The position numbers and the translations under genes are program-made. Of a stretch of DNA of 42,503 bases, positions 8,178 to 15,940 are shown piece after piece (position 1 is the first letter of the stretch; every line of letters begins with the position of its first letter). The DNA lies in assembly GCA_051876355.1 (NCBI GenBank), contig JBJEHU010000027.1, positions 1 to 42,503 of the forward strand. The letters are read 5' to 3'. The notes beneath the pieces are model-generated. The model was not told the origin of the DNA, searched no databases, and worked only from the letters and a program-made list of their open reading frames with translations. Source of the stretch: Olsenella_L sp051876355. GTDB lineage: Bacteria > Actinomycetota > Coriobacteriia > Coriobacteriales > Atopobiaceae.

Positions 8178-8810
8178 TTACGGACGGACGACCTGGGTTG
8201 CCTGGGCAAGGGTCTCGGCGATGGAGTACATGTTCGTCACGGTGCCGACCTTGAGCTTGTCCTCGAGGCCATAGTAGTTGAGGCAGGTTCCGCATGTCAT
8301 GATCTTCACGCCACGGTCCACCAGGTTCTCGAGGTCCTCAAGCGACAGCGAACCCTCGCAGGTGAGCTTTGCTCCGCCATTGTAGAACAGAATCGTCTTC
8401 GGAAGCTCGGCATCATCGAGCTGCGAGACGGCGAACAGGAACCCCTTCATGAGCTGGCGGCCAAGCTTGTCGTCGCCCGTGCCCATTGCGTCGGACGTGA
8501 CGGCAATGACAAGGTTCTTGGCAGCCGGGGTTGTCGCGCAGGAGTTGATGAAGGCCTGGTCGGTATCGGCGGTCTTGATGCCATCAGGTCCGACCGTGAA
8601 CGTCACATCCCACTCGCCGTCGCGCGCAGCCACCTCGACCGGCACATCCTTCTCGGCACCAAGGTTCTTGAGGTTCTTGACGGAATTCTCGCTGTCGACG
8701 GTCGTGACGACCTTGCCGTCCTTCATTGCCTTGAGCTCGTTGTAAGTCATGACAATGGGCATGGGGCAGGCCTTGCCCCTGGCGTCTACCTTCACGATGT
8801 TCTCACTCAT
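8178..8810 (-). CDS. yedF: YedF-like selenium metabolism protein (TusA domain + DsrE-like domain)
   Basis: A 210-residue two-domain protein. Residues 1-75 are a TusA/SirA domain with the CPMP motif (ARGKACPMPIV), the chalcogen-carrying Cys in that family. The C-terminal half is DsrE-like (LVIAVTSDAMGTGDDKLG through KIMTCGTCLNYYG), with a CGTC pair. This architecture is typical of the selenium-associated YedF found beside selenocysteine genes. The start at 8810 has GGAAAGGAG upstream. It is grouped with DUF3343 and desulfurase genes downstream and selB upstream, consistent with selenium trafficking. Direct function is not proven for the family. Confidence 0.88.
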   Translation of the reverse strand: MSENIVKVDARGKACPMPIVMTYNELKAMKDGKVVTTVDSENSVKNLKNLGAEKDVPVEVAARDGEWDVTFTVGPDGIKTADTDQAFINSCATTPAAKNLVIAVTSDAMGTGDDKLGRQLMKGFLFAVSQLDDAELPKTILFYNGGAKLTCEGSLSLEDLENLVDRGVKIMTCGTCLNYYGLEDKLKVGTVTNMYSIAETLAQATQVVRP

Positions 8811-8889
8811 GCAAAGCTCCTTTCCTGGATGCCCTGTGGCAGTTGCCATTTATTAATCATGATAATCTTTTACGAAGATATTTGATCAC

Positions 8890-10806
8890 CTATTCCGCAG
8901 AAGGCAGCCAGCAAGGCCTCTTGAGCACGATGCGTGCATCCCCCACAAGGCGTGTATACCCTGCCCGATCGAACGAATCGAGGAAGAGACCTGCATTCTT
9001 GCGCGATACGCCGATAGCATCGCGGAACTGCGCGATAGTGACAGATCCTGCCTCCTCTGCCATTCTCATGAATGTCTCAAGCCCCTGCCGCCAGATCCTG
9101 CCAGATGCCGAAATCTCAGGCGTCAGCGTCACAAGATCGCCGTCTGCATGCATGCGGGCAATGACGGCATCGAAATCTGGAGCAGCCCCCACCTGCTTGC
9201 GGAGCTCCTCTTCTGCAAGCGGCTCGAATCCCGCTGCATCGGTGAGAGAGCGCACCTTGTCGAGGAGTGCCCGCTGCGCATCCGTGAGATGCGCCTCGAA
9301 GCCAGGAAGGCTCACATACCCCGCCTCGACCTGGATGGCGCCCTGGTCTGCCATCCACGTGACAAGCGCCGAGGCATCCTCCGGATCCTTCTGAAAGAGC
9401 GTCTTTCTGAAGGCACCGAGGTTCATGCCGCGCTCGAGAGCGTGGGATGCGTGGTAGTCCTGGAGCAGCGCATGCGCCTTCGCAAGCAGGTCATCGCATG
9501 CAGAAGACGAGATATAGGAGTCCCCGATTGTGACGGCAAGGCCGGCAGCCGAAAGCTTTGCGATGGCATCCTCAAGCTCTGAGTCCGAGAGGTTCTCGAG
9601 CAGACGGAGCCTGTGTGCTGGCACGAGCCTCAATCCTGCATCGCGAAGCCTCTGGCCAAGGCGCTCCTCGGGCGTTCCTGCGAGGGCACGCAGGCGTGCA
9701 AGCACGGGCTCGCTGTTTCTCCGCACCCTTCCTGGTGCGATATCGAGGATCGTGCCGCCACCCACCGTGACCATCGGCGAGAAGAAGCGAATCACGAAGC
9801 GGTCATGGTTTCTTGCCACGATCTGCCGGTCGAATGCGAACTGCACGAACCCTTCGTCGCCCGGAAGGAGCTCGTCGGCGTCGAGGAGCCTCACGCGGGC
9901 CACAAGCTCTTCTGTCCCGGTGTAGAAGTGCACCTGCGAAGAGTTCTTGACCGAGAAGGCAGCATCGCCCATGATCTGCACATGGGCAAGAATACGGTCT
10001 GCCATGAGCATCGTGTCAGGCTCCGCCACGATGCAGCCGCGCGTGACCGCCTTGCGCTCGATGCCCTGGAGATTTGCGGCGACGCGCATGCCCGCCTCCA
10101 TCTGAGGCGCCGAGACATCATGGTTCTGGAGATCCCTGATGCGGGTCTTGAGCCGTTTGGGATAGACCTCGAGCTCGTCTCCTATATGCATCGTGCCATC
10201 GACAAGCGTGCCAGTGACGACCGTGCCAAAGCCCTTGACGGTAAACGAGCGGTCGACCGGCAGACGGCAGAAGCGCTCGGCATTCTTGGGCTTGGCATCT
10301 GCCACGAGCTCGACGATAGCATCCTTGAGCTCTGGTATTCCCTCCCCCGTCATCGCTGAGACGCGGATGACAGGCGCCCCTTCGAGGAACGTTCCCTTCA
10401 CACGGTCCTCAATGTCCGCCTCGACCATATCGGCCCACTCGTCTTCGACTGCATCGCATTTTGTCATGACCACTATGCCGCGATTGATGCCGAGGAGCGT
10501 CAGGATGTCGAGATGCTCCTGCGTCTGCGGCATGAAGCCCTCGTCTGCTGCCACGACGAGCAGCACGACGTCTATGCCGGTGGCGCCGGCAATCATGTTG
10601 CGCACGAGCGCCTCATGGCCCGGCACATCGATGATGGAGGCAGACTGCCCGTTCGGAAGCGTCAGCTGGGCAAAGCCGATATCGAGCGTGATGCCGCGCT
10701 CCTGCTCTTCCTTCCAGCGGTCCGTATTCGTGCCGGTGAGTGCCCGGGTGAGCCAGGTCTTGCCGTGATCGACATGCCCCGCGGTGCCGATGATGATGTG
10801 CTTCAT
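8890..10806 (-). CDS. selB: Selenocysteine-specific translation elongation factor SelB
   Basis: A 638-residue GTPase delivering Sec-tRNA to UGA codons that carry a SECIS hairpin. G1 reads GTAGHVDHGKT at residues 7-17, then DIGFAQL with switch I, DVPGHEALVRNMIAG (G3) and TKCD (G4). EF-Tu-like domains 2/3 follow, and the last roughly 250 residues are winged-helix repeats that bind the mRNA hairpin. The start at 10806 (MKHIIIGTAGHVDHGK) is 7 bp downstream of the selA stop and is preferred over an in-frame ATG at 10869. It works with selA, selC and selD in the same block and is needed to read the three UGA-containing genes seen here. Confidence 0.96.
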   Translation of the reverse strand: MKHIIIGTAGHVDHGKTWLTRALTGTNTDRWKEEQERGITLDIGFAQLTLPNGQSASIIDVPGHEALVRNMIAGATGIDVVLLVVAADEGFMPQTQEHLDILTLLGINRGIVVMTKCDAVEDEWADMVEADIEDRVKGTFLEGAPVIRVSAMTGEGIPELKDAIVELVADAKPKNAERFCRLPVDRSFTVKGFGTVVTGTLVDGTMHIGDELEVYPKRLKTRIRDLQNHDVSAPQMEAGMRVAANLQGIERKAVTRGCIVAEPDTMLMADRILAHVQIMGDAAFSVKNSSQVHFYTGTEELVARVRLLDADELLPGDEGFVQFAFDRQIVARNHDRFVIRFFSPMVTVGGGTILDIAPGRVRRNSEPVLARLRALAGTPEERLGQRLRDAGLRLVPAHRLRLLENLSDSELEDAIAKLSAAGLAVTIGDSYISSSACDDLLAKAHALLQDYHASHALERGMNLGAFRKTLFQKDPEDASALVTWMADQGAIQVEAGYVSLPGFEAHLTDAQRALLDKVRSLTDAAGFEPLAEEELRKQVGAAPDFDAVIARMHADGDLVTLTPEISASGRIWRQGLETFMRMAEEAGSVTIAQFRDAIGVSRKNAGLFLDSFDRAGYTRLVGDARIVLKRPCWLPSAE

Positions 10807-10813
10807 GGGTGAC

Positions 10814-12229
10814 TTACGCCTCCCTTCGAGGTGCCGGAAGCGCGGCGAAGGCCCGGACGATATCCTCATCGTCGCGATCGAGCAGCGTGCGTCCCGAAAT
10901 CAGGACCGCCCCGTCATGCACACGGCAGATGACAGGGACGCTCTGATGGCGGAGACACTCCTCGATCTCATTGGCAGAGACGCCCGCAAGCGTGCAGGCG
11001 AGTCCTGCCCCTTCGAGGAGGACACCGGGAAGAGACCCTCCACCTGCCTCGTCTTCGAGGTCGAGCTCCTCGACCTCAAGGTCTGGGCAGGCCTTCAGGA
11101 GCTTCTCTGCCAGAGGATGCACGCGCTTCCTGCAGTCCTCTCGTGTCATTCCCAGCATGCGGAGCGCCGGCACTTCCTTTGCGGCACGCTCCGGATTCAT
11201 GCACTCCTGCAGCGTCATCTCGAGCGCCGCAAGGCAGAGCTTGTCGATGCGAAGCATGCGGCAGAGCTGGTTTTTCTTGATGCGCTCGATCAGGTCCTTC
11301 CTGCCGACGATGACGCCAGCCTGGGCAGAGCCCATGAGCTTGTCGCCGGAGAAGCTCACAATGTCTGCCCCCTCGTCGAGCGCCGACTTCACGGAGAGTC
11401 CCGAAGAGAGTCCCAGGACCTCGTCGGGCACGAGAAGTGCCGCTCCTGCATCGTAGATGAGGTAGGGACGATGCTCGGCACGGGATGCTATGTCTGCAAG
11501 CTCCCGGACGGAGACGGACTCCGTGAAGCCAGACATCACGAAATTGCTCGTATGCACCTTGAGGAGCGTCGTCACATCGTCCTCTGCAAGCGCGCGCTCG
11601 TAGTCTTCTGGATGGGTCTTGTTCGTCGTGCCGAGCTCGACGAGACGCGCGCCGCTCCGTGCCATGATCTCCGGCACACGGAACGAGCCCCCGATCTCTA
11701 CAAGCTCGCCGCGCGAGATTGCAACACCCTCGCCTCTGCAGAGCGTATCGAGGATCAGAAAGACCGCGCCGGCATTGTTGTTTACGACGCAGGCTGCCTC
11801 GGCACCCGTGAGCTCGCAGATGAGCTTCTCGACATGCGCATAGCGAGAGCCCCTCCTGCCTTCATCGAGGCTGTATTCGAGATTCGAATATCCGGAGGCG
11901 ACATCGGCGACATGCGCCGATACCGCGTCTCCCAGAGGCGCCCTGCCGAGATTTGTATGGAGCACGATACCGGTGGCATTCACGACCCGCTTCAGATGGA
12001 ACCTGCCACGCTGCCTCAGGTCGTGCGCGACCAGCTGGGCAACCTCTGCCACGTCGCCAATCTCTTGCACCTCGCCTGCGAGCACACGACGTCGAAGCTC
12101 CTCTATCCAGCTGCGGGTGAGGGAACGGACCTGCTCATAGGGCATCTCCTCTGCAAGCTCAGCAAGCGGAGGCTCAGCGAGCAGAACATCGATCTTCGGA
12201 ATGCAGCGAAGCAGCTTCTGGTTGGCCAT
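10814..12229 (-). CDS. selA: L-seryl-tRNA(Sec) selenium transferase SelA
   Basis: A 471-residue PLP enzyme converting Ser-tRNA(Sec) to Sec-tRNA(Sec) with selenophosphate. Family landmarks: RVVNATGIVLHTNLGRAPL at about 81-99, NNNAGAVFLIL around 150-160, LIYDAGA at 257-263 and the PLP lysine K297 in SFSGDKLMGS. Length matches bacterial SelA. GGGAGAGG precedes the ATG. It lies directly downstream of the tRNA-Sec gene and upstream of selB. A hairpin with a T-run sits between the tRNA and selA, so part of the selA message may depend on readthrough from the tRNA promoter. Confidence 0.96.
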   Translation of the reverse strand: MANQKLLRCIPKIDVLLAEPPLAELAEEMPYEQVRSLTRSWIEELRRRVLAGEVQEIGDVAEVAQLVAHDLRQRGRFHLKRVVNATGIVLHTNLGRAPLGDAVSAHVADVASGYSNLEYSLDEGRRGSRYAHVEKLICELTGAEAACVVNNNAGAVFLILDTLCRGEGVAISRGELVEIGGSFRVPEIMARSGARLVELGTTNKTHPEDYERALAEDDVTTLLKVHTSNFVMSGFTESVSVRELADIASRAEHRPYLIYDAGAALLVPDEVLGLSSGLSVKSALDEGADIVSFSGDKLMGSAQAGVIVGRKDLIERIKKNQLCRMLRIDKLCLAALEMTLQECMNPERAAKEVPALRMLGMTREDCRKRVHPLAEKLLKACPDLEVEELDLEDEAGGGSLPGVLLEGAGLACTLAGVSANEIEECLRHQSVPVICRVHDGAVLISGRTLLDRDDEDIVRAFAALPAPRREA

Positions 12230-12244
12230 GATCCTCTCCCTATG

Positions 12245-12276
12245 AAAAAGGTGCCCGACCTCACGGGCCTGGCACC
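12245..12276 (-). terminator. Intrinsic terminator between tRNA-Sec and selA
   Basis: On the minus strand a GGTGCC...GGCACC-type stem with an inner CCCG/CGGG pairing is followed at once by TTTTT. It lies about 10 nt past the tRNA CCA and 16 nt before the selA start, so it can end tRNA transcripts while letting a fraction read into selA. Confidence 0.65.
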
Positions 12277-12285
12277 ATTCATTGT

Positions 12286-12380
12286 TGGCGGGAGCAGGTG
12301 GGAATCGAACCCACCCGAGCAGTCAACTGCTCATACTGGTTTTGAAGACCAGAGGGCACACCAGTCACCCTTCTACCCCC
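12286..12380 (-). tRNA. selC: tRNA-Sec (anticodon TCA)
   Basis: A 95-nt selenocysteine tRNA read on the minus strand. It has the diagnostic 8-bp acceptor stem (GGGGGTAG paired with CTGCTCCC), discriminator G and encoded CCA. The D stem is 6 bp (AGGGTG/TGCCCT), the anticodon stem CTGGT/ACCAG encloses loop CTTCAAA (anticodon TCA), the variable arm is long (GAGCAG/CTGCTC) and the T arm is GTGGG-TTCGATT-CCCAC. It lies between the glycosyltransferase gene and selA. Its likely promoter contains a CGCGATAA element 37-50 bp upstream, within the 3' end of the glycosyltransferase gene. Confidence 0.97.
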
Positions 12381-12417
12381 AGAATCCCTTTCGGGAATGT
12401 CTTGCTGAGTTGTATTA

Positions 12418-12442
12418 TTATCGCGGTCATCTTACATGTCAA
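12418..12442 (-). promoter_or_regulatory. tRNA-Sec/selA promoter with CGCGATAA element, copy 3
   Basis: Minus strand: TTGACA at 12442-12437, then 11 nt, then CGCGATAATAATAC. The element (plus strand TTATCGCGGTCA, 12418-12429) covers the end of the spacer and the -10 region. The -35 overlaps the last codons of the glycosyltransferase gene. Confidence 0.7.
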
Positions 12443-13628
12443 TAGGGAAATCCAATAGAACCCGCTCAGTGAGAGAATCCCATGATAGATTCGTGACATC
12501 GCAGGCTGATGCCGGAGCCGCAAGCGCTTCCTCGAGCGCTTCTGCAAGCCGCTCCTCGAATGAGGGCAGATCTTCCGGCACGGGCTCGTCGAGATTGCGC
12601 AGGCGTGGCGGCTCGACCCACCAAACAGGAGCCCCATCCACCTGGGACTCGAGCCAGGGCCTGATGCCAGGCAAATCGGTCACGACTGCCTTCGCCCCCG
12701 ATGCAAGCGCCTCTATCAAGACAAGCGGAAGCCCTTCATAGAACGAAGGCAGCACGAAGACCGATGCCTTGCGGTATTCACGTGCAAGATCTGCCTGTGG
12801 AAGCTTCCCCAGAAACACGACGTCCTGATTGCATGCCGAGGCAGCTTTCCTGATCTCGAGCTCTTCCGCTCCCCTATCCGACCCGCCTGCAAGATGCACC
12901 GAGACAGCATGCTCCGGCATCAGCGCGAGCGCGTGCATGAGGGAGAGCACGCCCTTCTTCTTCCAGATCTTTCCCGCATAGACGATGCCATGGGAATCGC
13001 GGCGAGGAGCGGGAGGTTCCTCATTGAAGATATGGGCATTGTAGCCGGTGCCGATGACGGAGATCTTCTCTGAAGGCACGCCGAGATTCCGCTCGATTGC
13101 CTCCTTCTGCGCCTCATGGAGGGCATAAATTCGATCCATCTTGCGCATATCGCGCTCTATGCGTTCTCGCTCGAGCGGGTGCTGCGCAAGCTGGCGGAGA
13201 TCTGTGGAGTGGCAGATTGCGACGACAGGACAGGACGCGACGGTCTCCCTTGCAAGCGCGCTCACGAGGTAGAGATGGTGACAGATGACAAGATCGGGGC
13301 AAAACTCAGCCTGTGCCGTCGCAATGGCAGAGACGAAAGCACGCTCGAAGCGCTCTGTCATGTCCTCGGTGAAGTCGCGGTAGCGCGTCGCCTCATAGGG
13401 CATCGTGTCGGACATGCCTGCGACAGGAAACGGCAGCTCCTCGGTCTTGAACGTGACCGGGAAGATCTGGGTCTCGCCAGGAAGCGACGAGACCCCATCC
13501 CCCGCATTGATGCCGCAGATGACAGCTGTCCTGTGGCCCAGGGCCACCTCGCTTCTCACCATCTCAGACAGGTAGATGCCAGATCCTGTGGAGTCAGGCT
13601 TCTGGGCCGTGATATTGAGGATGCGCAC
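12432..13628 (-). CDS. GT4-type glycosyltransferase in the selenium operon
   Basis: A 398-residue GT-B glycosyltransferase of family 4 type. The N-terminal Rossmann domain starts MRILNITAQKPDSTGSG. The donor domain has the GIVYAGKIWKKKGV hinge at about 213-227 and the nucleotide-sugar motif E298-x7-E306 in FYEGLPLVLIEAL. No signal peptide or membrane anchor is visible. The GTG start has GGGAGAG 5 nt upstream. It is 35 bp downstream of selD and directly upstream of tRNA-Sec, with no polysaccharide genes nearby. In selenoneine biosynthesis a glycosyltransferase (SenB) paired with a SelD homologue (SenC) makes a selenosugar; by analogy this enzyme may use selenophosphate. That is a hypothesis; an ordinary sugar acceptor is equally possible. 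Confidence 0.85.
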   Translation of the reverse strand: MRILNITAQKPDSTGSGIYLSEMVRSEVALGHRTAVICGINAGDGVSSLPGETQIFPVTFKTEELPFPVAGMSDTMPYEATRYRDFTEDMTERFERAFVSAIATAQAEFCPDLVICHHLYLVSALARETVASCPVVAICHSTDLRQLAQHPLERERIERDMRKMDRIYALHEAQKEAIERNLGVPSEKISVIGTGYNAHIFNEEPPAPRRDSHGIVYAGKIWKKKGVLSLMHALALMPEHAVSVHLAGGSDRGAEELEIRKAASACNQDVVFLGKLPQADLAREYRKASVFVLPSFYEGLPLVLIEALASGAKAVVTDLPGIRPWLESQVDGAPVWWVEPPRLRNLDEPVPEDLPSFEERLAEALEEALAAPASACDVTNLSWDSLTERVLLDFPIDM

Positions 13629-13663
13629 CGATCTCTCCCATCCCTGCTAAGTCAGATGCTGTC

Positions 13664-14707
13664 TCAGACGATATGGACCGATGCACCGTCAAAGGCAGAG
13701 AGCTCGCCTACGATAGCGCTACGGATGCCCTGCATGCCGAGACGGTCGACAAGCAGGTTCGCATCCTTCTCGGGCAGCGCAAAGAGGAGTCCACCTGATG
13801 TCTGGGGATCGAACATGAGGTCGCGCAGCGCGTCCTCGATCCCGTCTGCATACGTGACCCGCGTCTGGAAGTACTGGCGGTTGCGGTAGGTACCGGCAGG
13901 CTGGATGCCCATGCGGCACATCTCGAGGGCCTGCGGCAGGGCAGGCACCTTCTTCGCATGGAGCGTCGCGGTGAGGTATGCCCCTTCGGCCATCTCGCAG
14001 AGGTGTCCTGCAATGCCGAAGCCCGTGACATCGGTGCAGGCATGCAGCTCGAGACCGCGTGCCGCTTCTGCAGCATACTTGTTGAGTGTCGCCATGTTCT
14101 TCACGATGCGCTTGATGAGACGCTCGTCGTCGATCATGCCAGCCTTGATGGCAGTGTTCAGGGCTCCCGTGCCGATCTCCTTCGTGAGGACAAGCAGGTC
14201 GCCGGCCTTCCCTGCGCTGTTCGCCAGAATCTCTGAAGGCTTCGCGAATCCGGTGACGCACATGCCGTATTTCGGCTCGTCGTCCGAGATCGTGTGACCA
14301 CCTGCAATCGTGCAGCCAGCCTCCATGGCCTTGGAAGCACCGCCCGCAAGAATCTCCCCTGCCACGGAGACATCCAGGCAGTTCGGGAAGCAGAGCAGGT
14401 TCATGGCCATCTTCGGCTCGCCACCCATGGCCCAGACATCGCTCAGGGCATTTGCGGCAGCAATCTGGCCGAACGTATAGGGATCGTCCACCATCGGCGG
14501 GAAGAAATCGACCGTATTGATCATCACGAGGTCGTCCGAGACACGGTAGACGCAGGCATCATCCGACGTGTCATAGCCGATCAGCATGTTGGGATCTTCG
14601 ATTTTGGGCAAGCCGCGCAAAACTTGCGCGAGGGCACCGGGTGCCAGCTTCGCTGCTCAACCAGCAGCTTTCGTCATCTTTGTCAGTTCGACCTTTTTGG
14701 CGCTCAT
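13664..14707 (-). CDS. selD: Selenide, water dikinase SelD (selenoprotein, Sec17)
   Basis: A 347-residue selenophosphate synthase: selenide + ATP + water gives selenophosphate + AMP + phosphate. Translation starts at ATG 14707 (MSAKKVELTKM, with AAAGGGGAG upstream) and meets an in-frame TGA at 14659-14657, codon 17, in TKAAGUAAKLAPGAL. That is exactly where SelD proteins carry the catalytic Cys/Sec, followed by the catalytic Lys. Downstream are DDACVYRV, VDFFPPMVDDPYTFG, the GGHT motif and the DPQTSGGLL motif. A GC-rich hairpin (CGCGCAA/TTGCGCG) follows the UGA as a possible SECIS part. An ATG-only call would wrongly start it at 14620. A CGCGATAA-type promoter lies upstream. Confidence 0.95.
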
Positions 14708-14816
14708 CGCTCTCCCCTTTCTGTGCATCTTCAAGCTGATGGTACCCAAGACCACCGCCAAGAGCTCTGGACAGCCGCTCAGCCGAAGCAATGTTCTATC
14801 ATTATCTGATATAATG

Positions 14817-14841
14817 TTATCGTGTTTATTATTTGGTTCAA
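14817..14841 (-). promoter_or_regulatory. selD promoter with CGCGATAA-like element, copy 4
   Basis: Minus strand: TTGAAC at 14841-14836, then exactly 11 nt, then CACGATAACAT. One base of the CGCG core differs (CACG). The -35-to-element distance equals that of copies 3 and 10. Confidence 0.6.
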
Positions 14842-14965
14842 TAGGTATTGCCGCACCTGCAGCCTCTGTTCACAGATTGCAGCCGCGAGCGTCGGGCCGT
14901 CCGACAGCGGGATGATGATTGTCCCCTATCCAGCCATCCTCCCTCTGTCCGCATGCTCGGCTCTA

Positions 14966-14982
14966 TATAATTAGCGCGTTCA
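14966..14982 (+). promoter_or_regulatory. CGCGATAA-like element, copy 5, at activator promoter
   Basis: Plus strand TATAAT overlapping TTAGCGCGTTCA, one mismatch from the shared 12-mer. It lies about 75 bp upstream of the activator start, just downstream of a perfect -10 hexamer. Confidence 0.5.
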
Positions 14983-15055
14983 TCTTTATTGAGAAATGCA
15001 TGGCTGCTGCGTCTACATGAAGACCCGCACGGCACGTCTTCCTTAGGAGAGGATC

Positions 15056-15820
15056 ATGGAATCGTTCATCGGCGTAGACATCGGATCGACTGCCGCAAAG
15101 GTAGTCGTCCTCGGCAGGAATGAGGAGATTGCCGGACGCCTGCTGCTCCCGACAGGATTCAGCAGCGTCGACACTGCGGGACGCATCAGGGACCTTCTGG
15201 CCAAGAAGGACCTCGATGTGGAAGACCCCGATGTCAAGGTCGTTGCCACCGGCTATGGCCGCATCGCCGTCCCCTACGCGAACAAGTCCGTGACGGAGAT
15301 CACCTGCCACGGAAAGGGCGCCGCAAGGCTCTTCGACGAGAATGGCACCGTGATCGATGTAGGAGGCCAGGACACGAAGGTCATATCGCTCTCCCATGGC
15401 AGGGTGACGAAGTTCCTGATGAACGACAAGTGCGCAGCGGGCACAGGACGCTTCCTCGAGGTCATGGCAAACCGCCTCGGCGTGAGCCAGGAGGAGCTCT
15501 CCCGTCTTGCCGCCACAGGCCAGCCAACGAAGATCACGAGCATGTGCACAGTCTTTGCCGAGTCAGAGGTCATCTCTCTTGTCGGCAAGGGCGAGCCGAG
15601 GGAAAACATCGCGAACGGCGTTATCGAGAGCGTCGTCGGCCGCGTGAGCTCCCTTGCAGCCCAAGGCAGCGGCGCCCCCTACTTCCTGACAGGCGGCCTC
15701 TGCGAAAATGCCTACATCGTCTCCCAGCTGTCGAAGCATCTTCAAAGCCCCGTCACGACCTGCCCCGATGCCCGCTATGCAGGAGCCATCGGCGCCGCGC
15801 TTGTGGCGCGCACGCTCTGA
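15056..15820 (+). CDS. BadF/BadG/BcrA/BcrD-type ATPase, activator of HgdB-like reductase
   Basis: A 254-residue ASKHA-fold ATPase of the 2-hydroxyacyl-CoA dehydratase activator family (HgdC/YjiL-like). As a homodimer with one shared [4Fe-4S] cluster, it uses ATP hydrolysis to push a low-potential electron into a partner reductase. Seen here: GVDIGSTAAKVV phosphate loop at 6-17, DVGGQDTKVI at 101-110, cluster cysteines C126 (NDKCAAGTGRFLE) and C164 (TSMCTVFAESEV), and GGLCEN plus the YAGAIGAAL end. AGGAGAGG precedes the ATG. It is convergent with one HgdB-like gene and is the only activator in the window, so it probably serves both HgdB-like proteins. Confidence 0.92.
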   Translation: MESFIGVDIGSTAAKVVVLGRNEEIAGRLLLPTGFSSVDTAGRIRDLLAKKDLDVEDPDVKVVATGYGRIAVPYANKSVTEITCHGKGAARLFDENGTVIDVGGQDTKVISLSHGRVTKFLMNDKCAAGTGRFLEVMANRLGVSQEELSRLAATGQPTKITSMCTVFAESEVISLVGKGEPRENIANGVIESVVGRVSSLAAQGSGAPYFLTGGLCENAYIVSQLSKHLQSPVTTCPDARYAGAIGAALVARTL

Positions 15821-15875
15821 GAGCGAAGCACCATTCCGGACCTGGCCCAGCTGGGCTCCCTGTACGCTTCAAGAT

Positions 15876-15915
15876 AGGCAGGGCCCCATCCAGAGATCGG
15901 ATGGGGCCCTGCCTT
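15876..15915. terminator. Bidirectional terminator between convergent activator and HgdB-like genes
   Basis: A 16-bp perfect stem (AGGCAGGGCCCCATCC and its complement, 7-nt loop), followed on the plus strand by TTCTTCT. It ends the activator transcript and, in reverse, probably the convergent gene. Confidence 0.8.
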
Positions 15916-15940
15916 CTTCTGATTGCAGGCTCAGATCTTG

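Larger units (their letters stand above)
14708..15055. other. Divergent promoter region selD / ATPase activator
   Basis: A 348-bp AT-richer gap with no credible gene. It contains two diverged copies of the CGCGATAA element (14817 and 14971), a TTGAAC -35 for selD and a TATAAT at 14966-14971 for the plus-strand activator. Confidence 0.6.

Noticed and set aside
10784..12445. Plus-strand 553-codon open frame opposite selA and tRNA-Sec
   Set aside because: Runs through the tRNA gene and mirrors selA codon structure; no recognisable domain.
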